Shown here in pieces: positions 34,082 through 43,519 of a stretch of 64,000 bases of DNA. The translations under genes were made by a program, and so were the position numbers. Every line of letters starts with the position of its first letter. Position 1 is the first letter of the stretch. The notes below the pieces were generated by a model. That model saw only the letters and a program-made list of their open reading frames with translations. It had not been told where the DNA came from and ran no database searches. Source of the DNA: Bacteroidales bacterium (GTDB lineage Bacteria; Bacteroidota; Bacteroidia; Bacteroidales; UBA932); contig JAHHQQ010000009.1 in assembly GCA_020026275.1 (NCBI GenBank), forward strand, positions 8,595 to 72,594. The letters run 5' to 3'.

Positions 34082-34975
34082 TTATTTTCTGTATTGGAAA
34101 ACGGCACGGACACCGCGGTGGTCAAAGATCCATGGCTTCAGAACAATGTCCGAAGTCTCAGTGGATTCTCCTACGACCTTGCATTCCTTGACTTTGGTCT
34201 TCTTGCCAGTCTTGTACAGGATGAGATCGATACGGTCTTTGGTATCTTTCTCCACCGGCTTGGAGCTCCAGGTGAATCCAGGATGTTTGACCGGGTTGGG
34301 ATGGATGGTACGATAGGCATCTCCCTTGAAACCGGCATCGTACAGGCTCTTGGTGGCCGCCCATGGAAGGACGCAGGCAGAAAGCCCTGCTTTGGTTGTC
34401 TGCTCTGTCCAGTCCAGCCAAGATGGCTCGTTGAAATCTCCGCAGAGGATGATGTTGTCCGTTTCAGCGGAAAGGATGTCTTCCAGAAGGAGATCCACCA
34501 TTTCCTGACGGGCTTTCTTGTTCTGCTCATACACTTGCTGAGGGTCTGCATTGGCTTTGGATTTTCCGTAGTCGATGCCGTTGAGCTGATAAGGGCCATA
34601 AGGCTTGTGGGCGGCGTGGCAGTTCATGACCAGCACCTTCACTCCATCTCCCAGGTCAATGTAGATACCGTAGCTGTGAGGAGTCTTGCCGACAAATGGA
34701 TATTTGGAAATGATACAGACAGGGCCCTTCCTGTTGTTGGCGCTGAAATGGACATGCAGTCCGGCATCCTTGAAAGCGGTAGAATCCAAATGACGGCTTT
34801 CCTGAGTGCACAGGACGTCCACGTCCATTTTCTTGAAATGATCAATCACTTCAGGAGCCTGCTTGCCCCAAATGTTCTGGGTGCCGATAATGAAATTCTT
34901 CTGGATTCTCCGAGCTTCAGACAATCCGGAAATGGACAACAGAAGGGTAACCAGTAGCATCAATCTATATTTCAT
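34082..34975 (-). CDS. Exported endonuclease/exonuclease/phosphatase (EEP) family hydrolase
   Basis: 297 residues with a signal peptide (MKYRLMLLVTLLLSISGLSEA). EEP active-site motifs are present: GTQNIWG, DVLCTQESR with the metal-binding Glu, ILCGDFNEPSW, and the terminal WIFDHRGV with the catalytic Asp-His. Exported members include sphingomyelinase-like phosphodiesterases, phosphatases and nucleases; an exported DNase or phospholipase role cannot be distinguished here. It shares its strand and spacing with the GH3 gene. Confidence 0.9.
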   Translation of the reverse strand: MKYRLMLLVTLLLSISGLSEARRIQKNFIIGTQNIWGKQAPEVIDHFKKMDVDVLCTQESRHLDSTAFKDAGLHVHFSANNRKGPVCIISKYPFVGKTPHSYGIYIDLGDGVKVLVMNCHAAHKPYGPYQLNGIDYGKSKANADPQQVYEQNKKARQEMVDLLLEDILSAETDNIILCGDFNEPSWLDWTEQTTKAGLSACVLPWAATKSLYDAGFKGDAYRTIHPNPVKHPGFTWSSKPVEKDTKDRIDLILYKTGKKTKVKECKVVGESTETSDIVLKPWIFDHRGVRAVFQYRK

Positions 34976-35041
34976 GTCTTGTTTGTTTTAGTTTGCTGTT
35001 ATGTTTTGCACAATATAATGAATCTTTGTCTCAAAAAAGTC

Positions 35042-35164
35042 TTATTCCAGACGGACGGTCGCCGCTGATACCGGAGACAAGGTAATCTTGTCTGTTTTCT
35101 TGCCGATGTGGAAACGGACTTTCCTTTCGGTCTGGAAGATGATTTCTGCCTGCTCTGCTCCCAT
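35042..35164 (-). pseudogene. Remnant: C-terminal end of an unidentified (possibly glycosidase) gene
   Basis: A 40-codon frame (MGAEQAEIIFQTERKVRF onward) ends at 35042 and continues only about 8 codons upstream before a stop inside the egsA terminator hairpin. The composition (alternating beta-strand pattern, ending SPVSAATVRLE) looks like the closing beta sheet of a larger enzyme rather than noise. I could not identify the family. The rest of the 34976-35280 gap holds only the terminator. Confidence 0.35.
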
Positions 35165-35187
35165 GGATTCCAGCAGTTCAGCCAAAA

Positions 35188-35231
35188 ATCAACATGATAT
35201 TGATACAACCTGCAATCGATATCATGTTGAT
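35188..35231 (-). terminator. Intrinsic terminator of the glycerol-1-phosphate dehydrogenase gene (bidirectional)
   Basis: A perfect 13-bp stem (ATCAACATGATAT and complement) with an 18-nt loop. The minus strand continues with TTTTTGG and the plus strand with GTATTTTTT, so it can work both ways. Confidence 0.75.
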
Positions 35232-35280
35232 GTATTTTTTGTGCAGATTGATCAAAGGATTTTCTGCTGTATGGCGATAA

Positions 35281-36618
35281 TTAGATTTGATAGTGACCTC
35301 CCTTGCCAAAGAGAACATTTTCCAGTTCGTCCTGCAGGCCCAGACGGGCAATGATGTCCACGTTGGTGTAGCGGCTTCTCATGAATGGGATGATGCGGAA
35401 AGTCTCTCTCAGATGTTCTCTGCTCACATGGATCATTTCCGGTTCATAAGGGGCTCCGACTTTCTTGAGCCTTTCCTTCACTTCGTCGTAAGGGAGAATC
35501 TGGTTCTTTATCTGTTGCTTCAATTCTGGCCATTTGGCAAGGAAGGTTTCCAGTTCTGTCTTCAATTCTTTCTCTGGAGTGTATTTTTCTTTGGTTTCGG
35601 TCAGGCATCTTGACAGCAGGCCGGCATTGCAGCTTGTCAGCTCTTTGATTTTTTGCTCGGTTTCTTCCCATGTGGGCCATTGAGCTATGCACTTGTCAAG
35701 ATCAATTTTATTCATGTCATAATTGAGGAGAAATTCCAGAGAGGCTGTGCTGACCAGTGTTCCGATACCTACCTTGAATCCATGGGAAACGTGTTTTTTG
35801 TTGATGCAGAGATTTTCGATATCCCAGCAGTGGCTGTACTGATGCTCTGTTCCGGAAGCCGGACGGCTGGACTGCATGGCCTGCATTGCAAAACCACTCA
35901 TGACCAGCAGTTCTGCCAGATCGGAAGTGGCTTGATAGTCTCCTTCGAGCACTTTTTCAGGGACGGCGAGGGAAGATTTGAGCTTCGTGTTGAGAATATT
36001 CCAGGCAAATGGGTCAATGGCTTCTTTGCCGAGAGCATCTGCAATCATCCAGTCGGCTCCAGCCGGGATTTTTGCAATCAAGTCTGCATAGCCGGAAGCC
36101 GCCAGTTCTTTTGGAGCTGCGGCTGCGATGCCCGGATCCAGAAGAATCCCTTTCGGCGCCCGGCAGTTGAAGGTCTGCTTGTTGCCTTGGTAGGAGATGG
36201 AAGCGCCGTAGGCAGTATACCCATCCATAGAAGCGGCAGTGCCACAAATCATATATCTGCGTCCCAAATGTTCGGAAGATAGCTTCGTCAAATCATTGAT
36301 GACTCCGGAGCCAACTGCAACAGCAATGGCGTCCAACCCTTTCAGATAAGATTCCAGTTGCTCCAGAAACCCCCATTCTGCATACAGATCTGGATCATTG
36401 AAAACAAATGGTTCTGCAAGAGGAATGCCCGCAGATTCCAGAACCTGGTAAATCTCCTTGCCTGCTATTTTGTAAGTATTGTTGTCGGCAACGATGACGG
36501 CAGTTTTTCTGGGAAACAGTTCATTGAACATTTCTGCCACATGTTTTCCGGCCCCTTGGCAGATTGCCAAAGCTTTCGTGTCTGAAGCTTTGGCTAGTAT
36601 TTTTGCAATTGTAACCAT
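35281..36618 (-). CDS. egsA: sn-Glycerol-1-phosphate dehydrogenase (EgsA/AraM family)
   Basis: 445 residues, an iron-containing-alcohol-dehydrogenase fold enzyme that reduces dihydroxyacetone phosphate to sn-glycerol-1-phosphate. Visible are the nucleotide loop AVGSGVINDLTKL (about 101-113), CGTAASMDGYTAYG, and probable metal ligands Asp132, His259 (SGTEHQYSH) and His279 (SHGFKVGIGT). The C-terminal extension (about 395-445, including MIHVSREHLRETFRIIPFMR) is longer than in Bacillus EgsA. G1P is the archaeal-type lipid backbone; bacterial versions supply special glycerophosphate lipids or wall components. It is divergent from a glycerophosphodiesterase gene, hinting at a shared glycerophosphate theme. 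Related dehydroquinate synthase-like folds are the main alternative. Confidence 0.88.
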   Translation of the reverse strand: MVTIAKILAKASDTKALAICQGAGKHVAEMFNELFPRKTAVIVADNNTYKIAGKEIYQVLESAGIPLAEPFVFNDPDLYAEWGFLEQLESYLKGLDAIAVAVGSGVINDLTKLSSEHLGRRYMICGTAASMDGYTAYGASISYQGNKQTFNCRAPKGILLDPGIAAAAPKELAASGYADLIAKIPAGADWMIADALGKEAIDPFAWNILNTKLKSSLAVPEKVLEGDYQATSDLAELLVMSGFAMQAMQSSRPASGTEHQYSHCWDIENLCINKKHVSHGFKVGIGTLVSTASLEFLLNYDMNKIDLDKCIAQWPTWEETEQKIKELTSCNAGLLSRCLTETKEKYTPEKELKTELETFLAKWPELKQQIKNQILPYDEVKERLKKVGAPYEPEMIHVSREHLRETFRIIPFMRSRYTNVDIIARLGLQDELENVLFGKGGHYQI

Positions 36619-36647
36619 TATTTTGTTTTTAAGTTATCTCTTCAATG

Positions 36648-36655
36648 CAAAGGTA
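36648..36655 (-). promoter_or_regulatory. -7 promoter element for egsA
   Basis: Minus-strand TACCTTTG matches TAnnTTTG 29 nt before the ATG at 36618. Confidence 0.6.
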
Positions 36656-36705
36656 GAAATTATTTCTATTCTTATTTCAAAATCTTTCATATATTTTCTT
36701 TTGAA

Positions 36706-36735
36706 TTTGTTTTAAGAGAAAAAGTAGTATATTTG
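36706..36735 (+). promoter_or_regulatory. Promoter of the glycerophosphodiesterase gene (-33 TTTG, -7 TATATTTG)
   Basis: TTTG at 36706-36709 and TATATTTG at 36728-36735 are 18 nt apart, close to the Bacteroides housekeeping promoter spacing. It is divergent from the egsA promoter about 50 nt away. Confidence 0.7.
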
Positions 36736-36812
36736 CACTTGGAATGGAAAAAAAGTATTCTCCTTTTCTCAAATGAAATTCTTTGAAAGAAATGATGAAT
36801 AAGGATTGTAAA

Positions 36813-37694
36813 ATGAAAAGATGTTTGATTTCACTATTTTTGTTGGCTGTTTCCGCCATCGTTCTGTGTTCTTGTCAAAAAGAAGTACAGCGCCATTATT
36901 ATAAATGTGGAATGCCTTCTGATATCAATGTTTTTTTTCAGAGTCAGGAAGATATCCTGATCAGTGGCCATCGTGGAGGTAATATGCCGGGTTATCCGGA
37001 GAACTGTATCGAAACGTTTGACAAGATTCTGGAATATATGCCTACAGTCTATGAGATTGACCCTCGTATGACTAAGGATAGTGTGATTGTGCTTATGCAT
37101 GACAAGGGGCTGGACAGGACGACCACTGGTACTGGATTGGTCCGAGATTGTACCTATGCTGAACTCCAAAAACTATTTTTGAAAGATAGATGGGGAAATG
37201 TCACTGCTTTCAAGATTCCTAAAGTGGCAGATGTCATTGAGTGGAGTCGTGACAAGGTGATTCTCAATTTTGACATCAAGGATGTGACCCGCGATGTGCT
37301 CGTTCCGCTTGTCCGGTCTTTAAATGGCGTGAACTGCATGTATACTGTTCGAAATCCAGAAGAAGCGCAGGTCGTTTATCAACTTGATTCTACCGCGAGG
37401 ATGTCTGCGTGGGTGAAAGATATGGAGCAGTTCAAAGGATATGAGGCAGTTGGCATTCCATGGGAGAATATTCCGATGGCCTATGTCGTGACCCATACCA
37501 TGAATCCGGAACATTCCGATCTCTATGCTGCTTTGCGTGCCAATGGAGTCCGCTGCATGGTATCCACCGCTCCAAAACAGGATAAACTGAAGACATCTGA
37601 AGAAAGAAAACGGGAATTACAGAAAGTAGTTGAATCCGGTCCAGATGTGATAGAAACAGATTTTCCGTTAGACTTCATTGAATGGAATAGATAG
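36813..37694 (+). CDS. Glycerophosphodiester phosphodiesterase lipoprotein
   Basis: 293 residues from ATG 36813, chosen because it starts a lipoprotein signal (MKRCLISLFLLAV, then VLCSC); in-frame ATGs at 36792 and 36795 are possible. GDPD motifs are visible: SGHRGG, YPENCIETF, YEIDPRMTKDSVIVLMHD, LDRTTTGTG, and the end DVIETDFPLDFIEW. The family cleaves glycerophosphodiesters to glycerol-3-phosphate and an alcohol. The two catalytic His (HRGG and MHD) are intact. It has its own promoter. Confidence 0.92.
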   Translation: MKRCLISLFLLAVSAIVLCSCQKEVQRHYYKCGMPSDINVFFQSQEDILISGHRGGNMPGYPENCIETFDKILEYMPTVYEIDPRMTKDSVIVLMHDKGLDRTTTGTGLVRDCTYAELQKLFLKDRWGNVTAFKIPKVADVIEWSRDKVILNFDIKDVTRDVLVPLVRSLNGVNCMYTVRNPEEAQVVYQLDSTARMSAWVKDMEQFKGYEAVGIPWENIPMAYVVTHTMNPEHSDLYAALRANGVRCMVSTAPKQDKLKTSEERKRELQKVVESGPDVIETDFPLDFIEWNR

Positions 37695-37709
37695 TATCAA
37701 GTTCTTATA

Positions 37710-37735
37710 CAATATATTATAATATTGGTTTTTTT
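37710..37735 (+). terminator. Weak AT-rich terminator after the glycerophosphodiesterase gene
   Basis: CAATAT and ATATTG form a 6-bp stem followed by a run of seven T. It is thermodynamically weak but well placed, 16 nt after the stop. The remaining gap to transketolase (to 37936) shows no clear promoter. Confidence 0.4.
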
Positions 37736-37936
37736 CGTGAAGCCGCTTGGATATCTGCTTGTAGAAGACTTGTCCAGATTGCATTTCTCTGGGTTCTGCA
37801 AGTAAATGTCCGGGCGGCATATCTTTTCTTCGAGATAAATGCTTATCTTTAAAGATTCAATATGGACGGCTGCCGAGGGCAATGAATTTTAGCGGTCCAT
37901 CGGACAAAGAGAAAAATATTATAATCTGAATATCGT

Positions 37937-39955
37937 ATGAAAAACAATCTCAAATCAATGAAGCATGCCGCGGACAATATTAGAATTCTTGCGGCATCAA
38001 TGGTGGAAAAAGCAAAATCCGGTCACCCGGGTGGTGCAATGGGAGGCGCAGATTTTATCAACGTGCTTTATTCTGAATATCTTCAGTACGATCCGGCACA
38101 GCCGGAATGGATGGGTAGAGACCGTTTTTATCTTGATCCGGGTCACATGGCTCCAATGCTTTATTCAACCCTTGCACTGACTGGCAGGTACACGCTGGAA
38201 GAACTCCAGCAGCTGCGCCAGTGGGGCTCTGTCACTCCGGGCCATCCGGAAGTCAATGTGCTGCGCGGTATCGAGAATTCATCTGGTCCGCTCGGTCAGG
38301 GCCATGCCTATGCGGTAGGTGCAGCTATCGCCGCCAAATTCTTGGCAGCCCATACCGGCAATCCGACCTTCGAGAAGGAGACCATCTATGCTTATATCTC
38401 CGATGGTGGCATCCAGGAGGAAGTTTCTCAGGGAGCAGGCCGTATCGCAGGCCATTTGGGATTGGACAACCTCGTCATGTTCTATGACTCCAATGACATC
38501 CAGCTTTCCACTGCGACAGATGAAGTCATCTCGGAGGATACGGCCATGAAATACCGTTCATGGGGATGGAATGTGATAGAAATCAACGGCAATGACTGTG
38601 AGCAGATCCGTTCCGCTCTGGATCAGGCGAAAATTGAAAAGGAACGCCCAACTCTCATCATCGGCAAGTGTATCATGGGGTATGGTGCCAAGAATGCGGA
38701 CGGATCTTCATTGGAACACTGTTGCAAGACACACGGTTCCCCTCTCGGCGGAGATGCTTATAGAAATACGATTTTGGGATTGGGTGGTAATCCGGATAAT
38801 CCGTTTGTAATTTATGACGATGTTCAAGCAATCTATGATGAACGACAGAAGGAACTGAGTGAAATTTCCGCTGCTCGTCATGCCGAGGAACAGGAATGGG
38901 CAACAGCGAATTCTGCTAAAGCCAGTCAGCTTGAATCTTGGTTCAAAGGAGAAGTGCCGTCCATTGACTGGTCTGCTATCGAACAGAAAGCCGGTGCGGC
39001 AACTCGTGCCGCTTCTTCTGTTGTATTGGGTATCCTTGCAGAAAAGGTACCGAACATGATTTGTTCATCTGCCGATCTTGCCAACTCTGATAAGACAGAT
39101 GGTTTCTTGAAGAAGACCCATGCTTTTGCGAAAGGAGATTTCACCGGGGCTTTCTTCCAAGCAGGTGTTGCTGAACTGACCATGGCCTGTTGTTGTATTG
39201 GTATGGGGCTCCATGGCGGTGTGATAGCTGCTTGCGGTACTTTCTTTGTATTCTCAGATTATATGAAACCAGCTATTCGCATGGCAGCGTTGATGGGCGT
39301 TCCTGTTAAGTTTATTTGGACGCATGATGCTTTCCGTGTCGGTGAAGATGGACCAACCCATGAACCAGTAGAGCAGGAGGCGCAGATCCGGCTTCTTGAG
39401 AAACTCAAGAATCACAGGGGTCAGAATTCTATGCTGGTGCTCAGACCGGCTGATGTGGAAGAAGCGACACAGGCATGGAAATTGGCCATGGAAAATACGG
39501 AAACGCCGACAGGGCTTATTTTCTCTCGTCAGAATATTGACAATTTGCCAATTGGCAATCATTATGAGGAAGTTGCCAAGGGGGCCTATATCGTCAAAGG
39601 TTCAGATAAGGCCCCGGATGTCATTTTATTGGCTTCTGGTTCGGAGGTGTCCACTCTGGTGGCCGGTTCTGAACTTTTGAAAAAAGATGGCTTGAAAGTG
39701 CGGGTAGTTTCTGTACCTTCTGAGGGCCTGTTCCGAAATCAGACGGCAGAGTATCAGAAAGAGATTCTTCCAGTTGGAATCAAGAAATTCGGTTTGACTG
39801 CCGGTTTGCCAGTTAATCTGGAATCTCTTGTTGGAAATGATGGAAAGATTTGGGGATTGGAGTCATTCGGCTTCTCTGCTCCATATAAGGTACTTGACGA
39901 GAAATTGGGCTTTACGCCTGAAAATGTCTATAATCAGGTAAAGTCGATGTTCTAG
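37937..39955 (+). CDS. tkt: Transketolase
   Basis: 672 residues, full length. It transfers two-carbon units between sugar phosphates in the pentose phosphate pathway with thiamine diphosphate. Visible are KSGHPGGAMGGADF, DPGHMAPMLYS, the cofactor region ISDGGIQEEVSQGAG (the usual GDG reads SDG here), the Glu-containing central part MACCCIGMGLHGG, and HDAFRVGEDGPTHEP near the substrate site. It stands alone, followed by an IS remnant. The thiN gene earlier in the window supplies its cofactor. Confidence 0.95.
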   Translation: MKNNLKSMKHAADNIRILAASMVEKAKSGHPGGAMGGADFINVLYSEYLQYDPAQPEWMGRDRFYLDPGHMAPMLYSTLALTGRYTLEELQQLRQWGSVTPGHPEVNVLRGIENSSGPLGQGHAYAVGAAIAAKFLAAHTGNPTFEKETIYAYISDGGIQEEVSQGAGRIAGHLGLDNLVMFYDSNDIQLSTATDEVISEDTAMKYRSWGWNVIEINGNDCEQIRSALDQAKIEKERPTLIIGKCIMGYGAKNADGSSLEHCCKTHGSPLGGDAYRNTILGLGGNPDNPFVIYDDVQAIYDERQKELSEISAARHAEEQEWATANSAKASQLESWFKGEVPSIDWSAIEQKAGAATRAASSVVLGILAEKVPNMICSSADLANSDKTDGFLKKTHAFAKGDFTGAFFQAGVAELTMACCCIGMGLHGGVIAACGTFFVFSDYMKPAIRMAALMGVPVKFIWTHDAFRVGEDGPTHEPVEQEAQIRLLEKLKNHRGQNSMLVLRPADVEEATQAWKLAMENTETPTGLIFSRQNIDNLPIGNHYEEVAKGAYIVKGSDKAPDVILLASGSEVSTLVAGSELLKKDGLKVRVVSVPSEGLFRNQTAEYQKEILPVGIKKFGLTAGLPVNLESLVGNDGKIWGLESFGFSAPYKVLDEKLGFTPENVYNQVKSMF

Positions 39956-40007
39956 TGCCATTTTGATGTATCAATGAAAATGAGTCCTCATCTGAAATTG
40001 ACATGTC

Positions 40008-40116
40008 TTCAAAAAAGTTGGACAGTCTATATTGATTGAGAGGCCTTTGGGGATTGGATGAAAGCTCGGTATTGTACCGGGCTTTTTTCATCCAGTTCGA
40101 AAAGCATCCTATCATC
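40008..40116 (-). mobile_element. IS3-family transposase remnant (terminal end only)
   Basis: On the minus strand the sequence encodes KSPVQYRAFIQSPKAS, matching the last codons of the second remnant at 46.4 kb (KSPVQYRALFQSEKAS). Both continue into the same end sequence containing AAAAAGTTGGAC, an IS3-type terminal repeat. Only about 30 codons survive. The copy diverges by many substitutions, so it is old. Confidence 0.7.
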
Positions 40117-40396
40117 TAGTTGTCAACAGCAATCCATGCAGTGTTTTTATCGTGCTGTTTTTGCTGCTATGAGCGGTGAGGGTATGGTAAAAAATCTGTA
40201 TTTAAAAGAGAACTTGTTAGGTATATTTTGTAAATAAAGAGTTCTTTTTGTTGATTTTTATGGCAATTTTTTTCAAAAGAAAAAATGAATTGGTATATTT
40301 CGTCCAATAACAATGCTGAAGCATATAAAACTAAACTATAATACACAACACACAATTTTCAACACATAATTTACACTACACTTTAAACAATCTATT
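40117..40396. other. AT-rich leader upstream of susC
   Basis: No gene is visible. The stretch is very A/T-rich, with TATATTTC at 40294-40301 (one base off the -7 consensus) as the best promoter candidate, which would leave a leader of about 90 nt. I saw no strong hairpin or riboswitch. Confidence 0.35.
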
Positions 40397-43300
40397 ATGT
40401 TAAAAAGGTTATTTATTTCAGTAGTGCTGTTCGGGTCATTTCTAATAGGTGGTGGAACAGCATTGGCAAATTCTGACTCTCAATCAGAAAGTACAAAAAG
40501 CGTCCAGCAGACATTTACATGCTCTGGTGTCGTGTTGGATCAGGCCGGTCTTCCTATAATAGGAGCAACGGTAATGGTTTCTGGAACTCAGACGGGCGTG
40601 ATTACCGATCAGAATGGAGAATTTACTCTTCCTGATGTCCAGAAAGGAACTCAACTTAACATTTCGTGTCTGGGCTATGCTACCATTGATGTCATGTTCG
40701 AAGGAAAACGTTTGAAGATTGTTCTTAAGGAAGATTCTTTGATGTTGGACAATGTCGTAGTGACCGCTTTGGGTATCAAACGTTCCGAAAAGAGTTTGTC
40801 TTATGCAACTCAGAAGGTGGATGGCGAAGAAATCAGCAAGATTCCGGCAGCCAACATGCTGGATAATCTGGCCGGTAAGGTCGCCGGTATGACTGTTTCC
40901 ACGTCTACTTCCGGTGTTGGCGGTTCAGTGAAGGTTCTTCTTCGTGGTAACCGTTCTATCAACGGCAACAACCAGCCTCTGTACGTGGTTGATGGTACTC
41001 CTATCAACAGCACTCCAATCACAGAAGGTTCTGACAAGGAAGGCGGTTACGGCGGAAACATCGATGCCGGTGATGGTCTTGCCGGCATTTCTCCAGAAGA
41101 CATCGAGAGCATGAACGTCTTGAAAGGTGCTGCCGCAGCTGCACTATATGGCAGCCAGGCTGCCAACGGTGTGATCATCATCACTACCAAGAGAGGCAAA
41201 ACCGGCCGTACAGAAGTCAACTTCTCTACTGGTGCGCAGTTTGACATGCCTTACATGACTTACAAGTTCAACGACAAGTTCCTCATGGGCAACAATGGCA
41301 AAAACGAATTTACCAACAACCAGTGGGGTGCCGCAGGTAAGGTCAACAACGATTACATCGATGACTTCTTCAAGACAGGACAGCTTTACACCAACCGTCT
41401 TTCCATCAGCGGCGGCAACGGAAAAGTGAAGAACTACTTCTCTTATCAAAATACTTATGGTAAGGGTATTATGCCAAAGAATACAATGAACCGTCACAAC
41501 CTGAGTCTGCGTAGCAATACCGACCTGTTCGACGGTTTGATTGAACTGGACGCCAGCGTCGCTTTGACCAAACAGAAAATGGATCATGCTCCAGCAGCTC
41601 CAGGCCGTTACTTCAACCCAATCGTAGGTCTTTACCTCTTCCCAGAGGGAACCGAGGAATTCAACAAGTTCCGTGACGAATTCGAGGTCTTGAATCCAGA
41701 CCGTAACATCATGCACCAGAACTGGAGCCATGAGGAAGATATCGCCAAGAACCCATATTGGTTGACCAACCGTCATAACTATTCTTATGACATGGAAAAG
41801 ATCATCGGCAAACTCAACTTGACTGTCAATTTCACAGACTGGTTGAATTTGAAACTCAGAGGCAGCTACGACCAGACCAACGGTTTGGGTGTCAGAAAAG
41901 CTTGCTACGGTGCTTCCATCATCACCAGTGACGGTGACAACGGTGGTGGTCGTTACGAGCGTTACCGCACTACCTATAGAACAGAATATGCGGATGCATT
42001 GCTCAACTTCAACAAGATCTGGGATGATTTCCAGGTAACTGCCACATTGGGTACTTCCGTAACTCACAACCTGAATACAGGTGAAGGAATCAGAATGACT
42101 CTGAAATATCCTAACTTCTTCCATGCAAACAACTTCATGGATCGTCCTATCCATCAGAACAGCCAGGAAGAGCGTACATTGGCAGCCGTCTTCGGAACAG
42201 CCACTATCGGTTGGAGAGATATGCTCTATTTGGATATCACAGCCCGTAACGACTGGTCTTCTACCCTTCCTGAGCAGCACCGCAGCTTCTTCTATCCTTC
42301 AGTGGGCGCTTCCTTCGTCTTCACTGAACTGATGGACAATCCATCCCAGTCTTGGCTCAACTTCGGTAAAGTCCGCCTGTCCTGGACTCAGGTAGGTAAC
42401 GACATGCCGTGGGGCAAGACTATCGTCTACGATTCATTGAATGATATGGGTGATGTCCAGACCAACGTCATCGCTCCATTTACAGATTTGAAACCAGAGA
42501 AATCAACCGCTATTGAGGCCGGTCTCCAGATGCGTATGTTTGACAGCCGCTTGACTTTGGATTTGGCAGCTTACAACACCGACACAGAGAACCAGTATTT
42601 CCTGGTTGACAATACAACCGGTACCGGTTATGAGAAATACTTCATCAATGCCGGTAAGATCCGCAACACTGGTTTCGAGGCAACAATCGGTTTCACTCCA
42701 GTCCGTACAGAAGACTTCGAATGGAACGGATCCCTGAACTTCGCAACCAACAAGAACGTGGTGAAATCCCTTCCTGAGCAATATGCAAAAGACGGTCTGA
42801 TCGTCAGCGGTAGCAAATCTTCTGAATTCATGTACAAACTGTACGAAGGCGAAGAGTGGGGCGGCCTCTATGTGAAGAGCGTCAAACGTGACGAAGAAGG
42901 TCGTGTGATCGTTACCGAGAAGAACGGCGTCCAGACTCTTGAGAATGTGGATGACAAACGTTATGTCGGCAATGTGAATCCAGATTTCACAATGGGATTC
43001 AGCAATACTCTCCGCTACAAGGATCTGGTATTCTCCTTCCAGATTGATGGTCGCTTCGGTGGCAAGGCCATGTCTCTGACTCAGGGCTTCCTCAATGCCT
43101 ACGGCCGTAGTGCAGAATCTGCAGACGCTCGTCTGGCAGGTGGCGTGAAGGTTCCTGCCGTTACTCCTGACGGACAGCCATACGACAAGCCAATCGATGC
43201 AGAAGTATGGTACAAGTCCAACGAAGGTCGTGCAGCAGTCTACGATGCGACCAATGTACGTTTGCGTGAATTGTCTATCGGTTATTCTCTTCCACAGTCA

Positions 43301-43495
43301 TTGATGGAAAAGTCAAGATTCATCAAGGGGGCTACACTGTCATTTGTAATGCACAATGTATGCTATCTCTTCCGTGATGCTCCATTTGATCCTGAAATGG
43401 TTCTGTCCACATCTTCCAACAGTTTGGCAAACCTGGACAACTTCAGTATTCCACTATCACGTAACATGGGCTTCACCCTTAATCTTAAATTTTAA
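40397..43495 (+). CDS. SusC/RagA-family TonB-linked outer membrane transporter
   Basis: 1032 residues. A signal peptide (about 1-24) is followed by a carboxypeptidase D-like beta domain (CSGVVLDQAGLPIIGATVMV), a TonB box region (LDNVVVTALGIKRSEKSL) and the plug (PAANMLDNLAGKVAGM, PLYVVDGTPIN, DIESMNVLKGAAAAALYGSQAANGVIIITTKRG). The rest is a 22-strand barrel ending in a Phe strand (FTLNLKF). It takes up oligosaccharides or peptides with the SusD partner 24 nt downstream. No extra STN (sensor) domain is present, so it is unlikely to signal to an anti-sigma factor. Confidence 0.96.
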   Translation: MLKRLFISVVLFGSFLIGGGTALANSDSQSESTKSVQQTFTCSGVVLDQAGLPIIGATVMVSGTQTGVITDQNGEFTLPDVQKGTQLNISCLGYATIDVMFEGKRLKIVLKEDSLMLDNVVVTALGIKRSEKSLSYATQKVDGEEISKIPAANMLDNLAGKVAGMTVSTSTSGVGGSVKVLLRGNRSINGNNQPLYVVDGTPINSTPITEGSDKEGGYGGNIDAGDGLAGISPEDIESMNVLKGAAAAALYGSQAANGVIIITTKRGKTGRTEVNFSTGAQFDMPYMTYKFNDKFLMGNNGKNEFTNNQWGAAGKVNNDYIDDFFKTGQLYTNRLSISGGNGKVKNYFSYQNTYGKGIMPKNTMNRHNLSLRSNTDLFDGLIELDASVALTKQKMDHAPAAPGRYFNPIVGLYLFPEGTEEFNKFRDEFEVLNPDRNIMHQNWSHEEDIAKNPYWLTNRHNYSYDMEKIIGKLNLTVNFTDWLNLKLRGSYDQTNGLGVRKACYGASIITSDGDNGGGRYERYRTTYRTEYADALLNFNKIWDDFQVTATLGTSVTHNLNTGEGIRMTLKYPNFFHANNFMDRPIHQNSQEERTLAAVFGTATIGWRDMLYLDITARNDWSSTLPEQHRSFFYPSVGASFVFTELMDNPSQSWLNFGKVRLSWTQVGNDMPWGKTIVYDSLNDMGDVQTNVIAPFTDLKPEKSTAIEAGLQMRMFDSRLTLDLAAYNTDTENQYFLVDNTTGTGYEKYFINAGKIRNTGFEATIGFTPVRTEDFEWNGSLNFATNKNVVKSLPEQYAKDGLIVSGSKSSEFMYKLYEGEEWGGLYVKSVKRDEEGRVIVTEKNGVQTLENVDDKRYVGNVNPDFTMGFSNTLRYKDLVFSFQIDGRFGGKAMSLTQGFLNAYGRSAESADARLAGGVKVPAVTPDGQPYDKPIDAEVWYKSNEGRAAVYDATNVRLRELSIGYSLPQSLMEKSRFIKGATLSFVMHNVCYLFRDAPFDPEMVLSTSSNSLANLDNFSIPLSRNMGFTLNLKF

Positions 43496-43519
43496 TTGAC
43501 CATTTAGCAAGAATTAAGT

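Noticed and set aside
34033..34125. N-terminal extension of the GH3 protein
   Set aside because: It overlaps the end of the EEP gene and would bury the lipoprotein signal.
37841..37905. Hairpin with TGGAC and GTCCA arms in the transketolase leader
   Set aside because: A central mismatch and long loop make it unconvincing as a riboswitch or terminator.
39912..40115. A minus-strand 67-residue protein after transketolase
   Set aside because: Its readable part is the IS3 remnant end in a shifted frame; the rest is noncoding.
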